From NCBI GenBank assembly GCA_018814745.1, contig JAHIZC010000074.1, positions 1 through 5,255 of the forward strand: a DNA stretch of 5,255 nt, given 5' to 3'. Shown in pieces: positions 5,110-5,255 of the stretch. Origin of the DNA: Candidatus Omnitrophota bacterium. GTDB lineage: Bacteria; Omnitrophota; Gorgyraeia; Gygaellales; Profunditerraquicolaceae. Position numbers and translations under genes: made by a program. The notes beneath the pieces were generated by a model. It had not been told where the DNA came from. It made no database searches and was given only the letters and a program-made list of their open reading frames with translations. Position 1 is the first letter of the stretch; each line of letters opens with the position of its first letter.

Positions 5110-5126
5110 GCCCTATTAAATATGGA

Positions 5127-5255
5127 CTAAAATCTATAGACTAAGCCGGCCACGGTGGTAAAGTCATCACTCTCATCAACGATAGGAGAATCTTCGATCT
5201 CCGATCCCAGTGTCTCATATTCAAAGTCACCTGTAATTGCCCACTTATCTCCGAG
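5127..5255 (-). CDS. C-terminal 42 residues of a probable outer-membrane beta-barrel protein (partial)
   Basis: Read on the minus strand, the last 129 bases form an open frame that enters from the window edge and stops at TAG (5129-5127). It begins L-G-D-K-W-A-I-T-G-D-F-E-Y-E and ends V-A-G-L-V-Y-R-F. Alternating polar and hydrophobic residues, an acidic stretch (about 19-31) that could be an extracellular loop or periplasmic turn, and a last strand ending in aromatic phenylalanine are typical of the beta-signal recognised by the BAM complex. The protein would therefore sit in the outer membrane. Only the tail is visible, so neither the family nor the full length can be named. It lies upstream of ribH on the same strand, with the insertion sequence between, and a functional link to riboflavin is not implied. 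No terminator is visible after its stop. Confidence 0.6.
   Translation of the reverse strand, partial: LGDKWAITGDFEYETLGSEIEDSPIVDESDDFTTVAGLVYRF

Noticed and set aside
3791..5114. Target-site duplication GCCT/GCCC flanking the insertion sequence
   Set aside because: Only three of four bases agree and similar bases also flank the companion element, so they may belong to the element ends.

Overview
This window looks like a chromosomal segment of a Gram-negative bacterium. It carries a riboflavin (vitamin B2) biosynthesis operon on the minus strand, a DDE-transposase insertion sequence on the plus strand, and the end of a probable outer-membrane beta-barrel gene on the minus strand. The taxon cannot be fixed from the sequence. 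The ribH-nusB pairing and the apparent outer-membrane protein argue for a diderm lineage. The repeat-rich spacers would suit a poorly sampled phylum such as Omnitrophota, but that is a guess.

Layout in the minus-strand reading direction, from high to low coordinates: (1) 5255-5127, last 42 codons of a protein with a typical outer-membrane beta-signal ending. (2) 5109-3795, an insertion sequence with 12-bp terminal inverted repeats and one intact 423-aa transposase pointing the other way. (3) 3794-3522, a non-coding stretch with a second pair of the same terminal repeats (3552-3563 and 3694-3705), probably a short non-autonomous relative, plus smaller hairpins and a 17-bp direct repeat. (4) 3521-642, the compact run ribH (lumazine synthase), nusB (antitermination factor), a PHP-domain phosphoesterase, and ribD (bifunctional deaminase/reductase). 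(5) 641-347, a 295-bp spacer filled with palindromes, including a 106-bp MITE-like element flanked by TTA. (6) 346-1, the first 115 codons of ribE (riboflavin synthase), which runs off the window.

RibD carries out the deaminase and reductase steps after GTP cyclohydrolase II. RibH condenses the pyrimidine product with dihydroxybutanone phosphate to give lumazine, and RibE dismutates lumazine to riboflavin. The 5-amino-6-ribitylamino-uracil phosphate phosphatase, which links RibD to RibH, is normally an unlinked HAD enzyme. Here a PHP phosphoesterase sits between nusB and ribD and overlaps the ribD start by 4 nt, which makes it a speculative candidate for that role. No FMN riboswitch was recognised ahead of ribH. 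Mobile and repeat DNA has entered both the upstream region and the ribD-ribE spacer, and ribE now lacks a visible Shine-Dalgarno sequence behind a 16-bp perfect hairpin.
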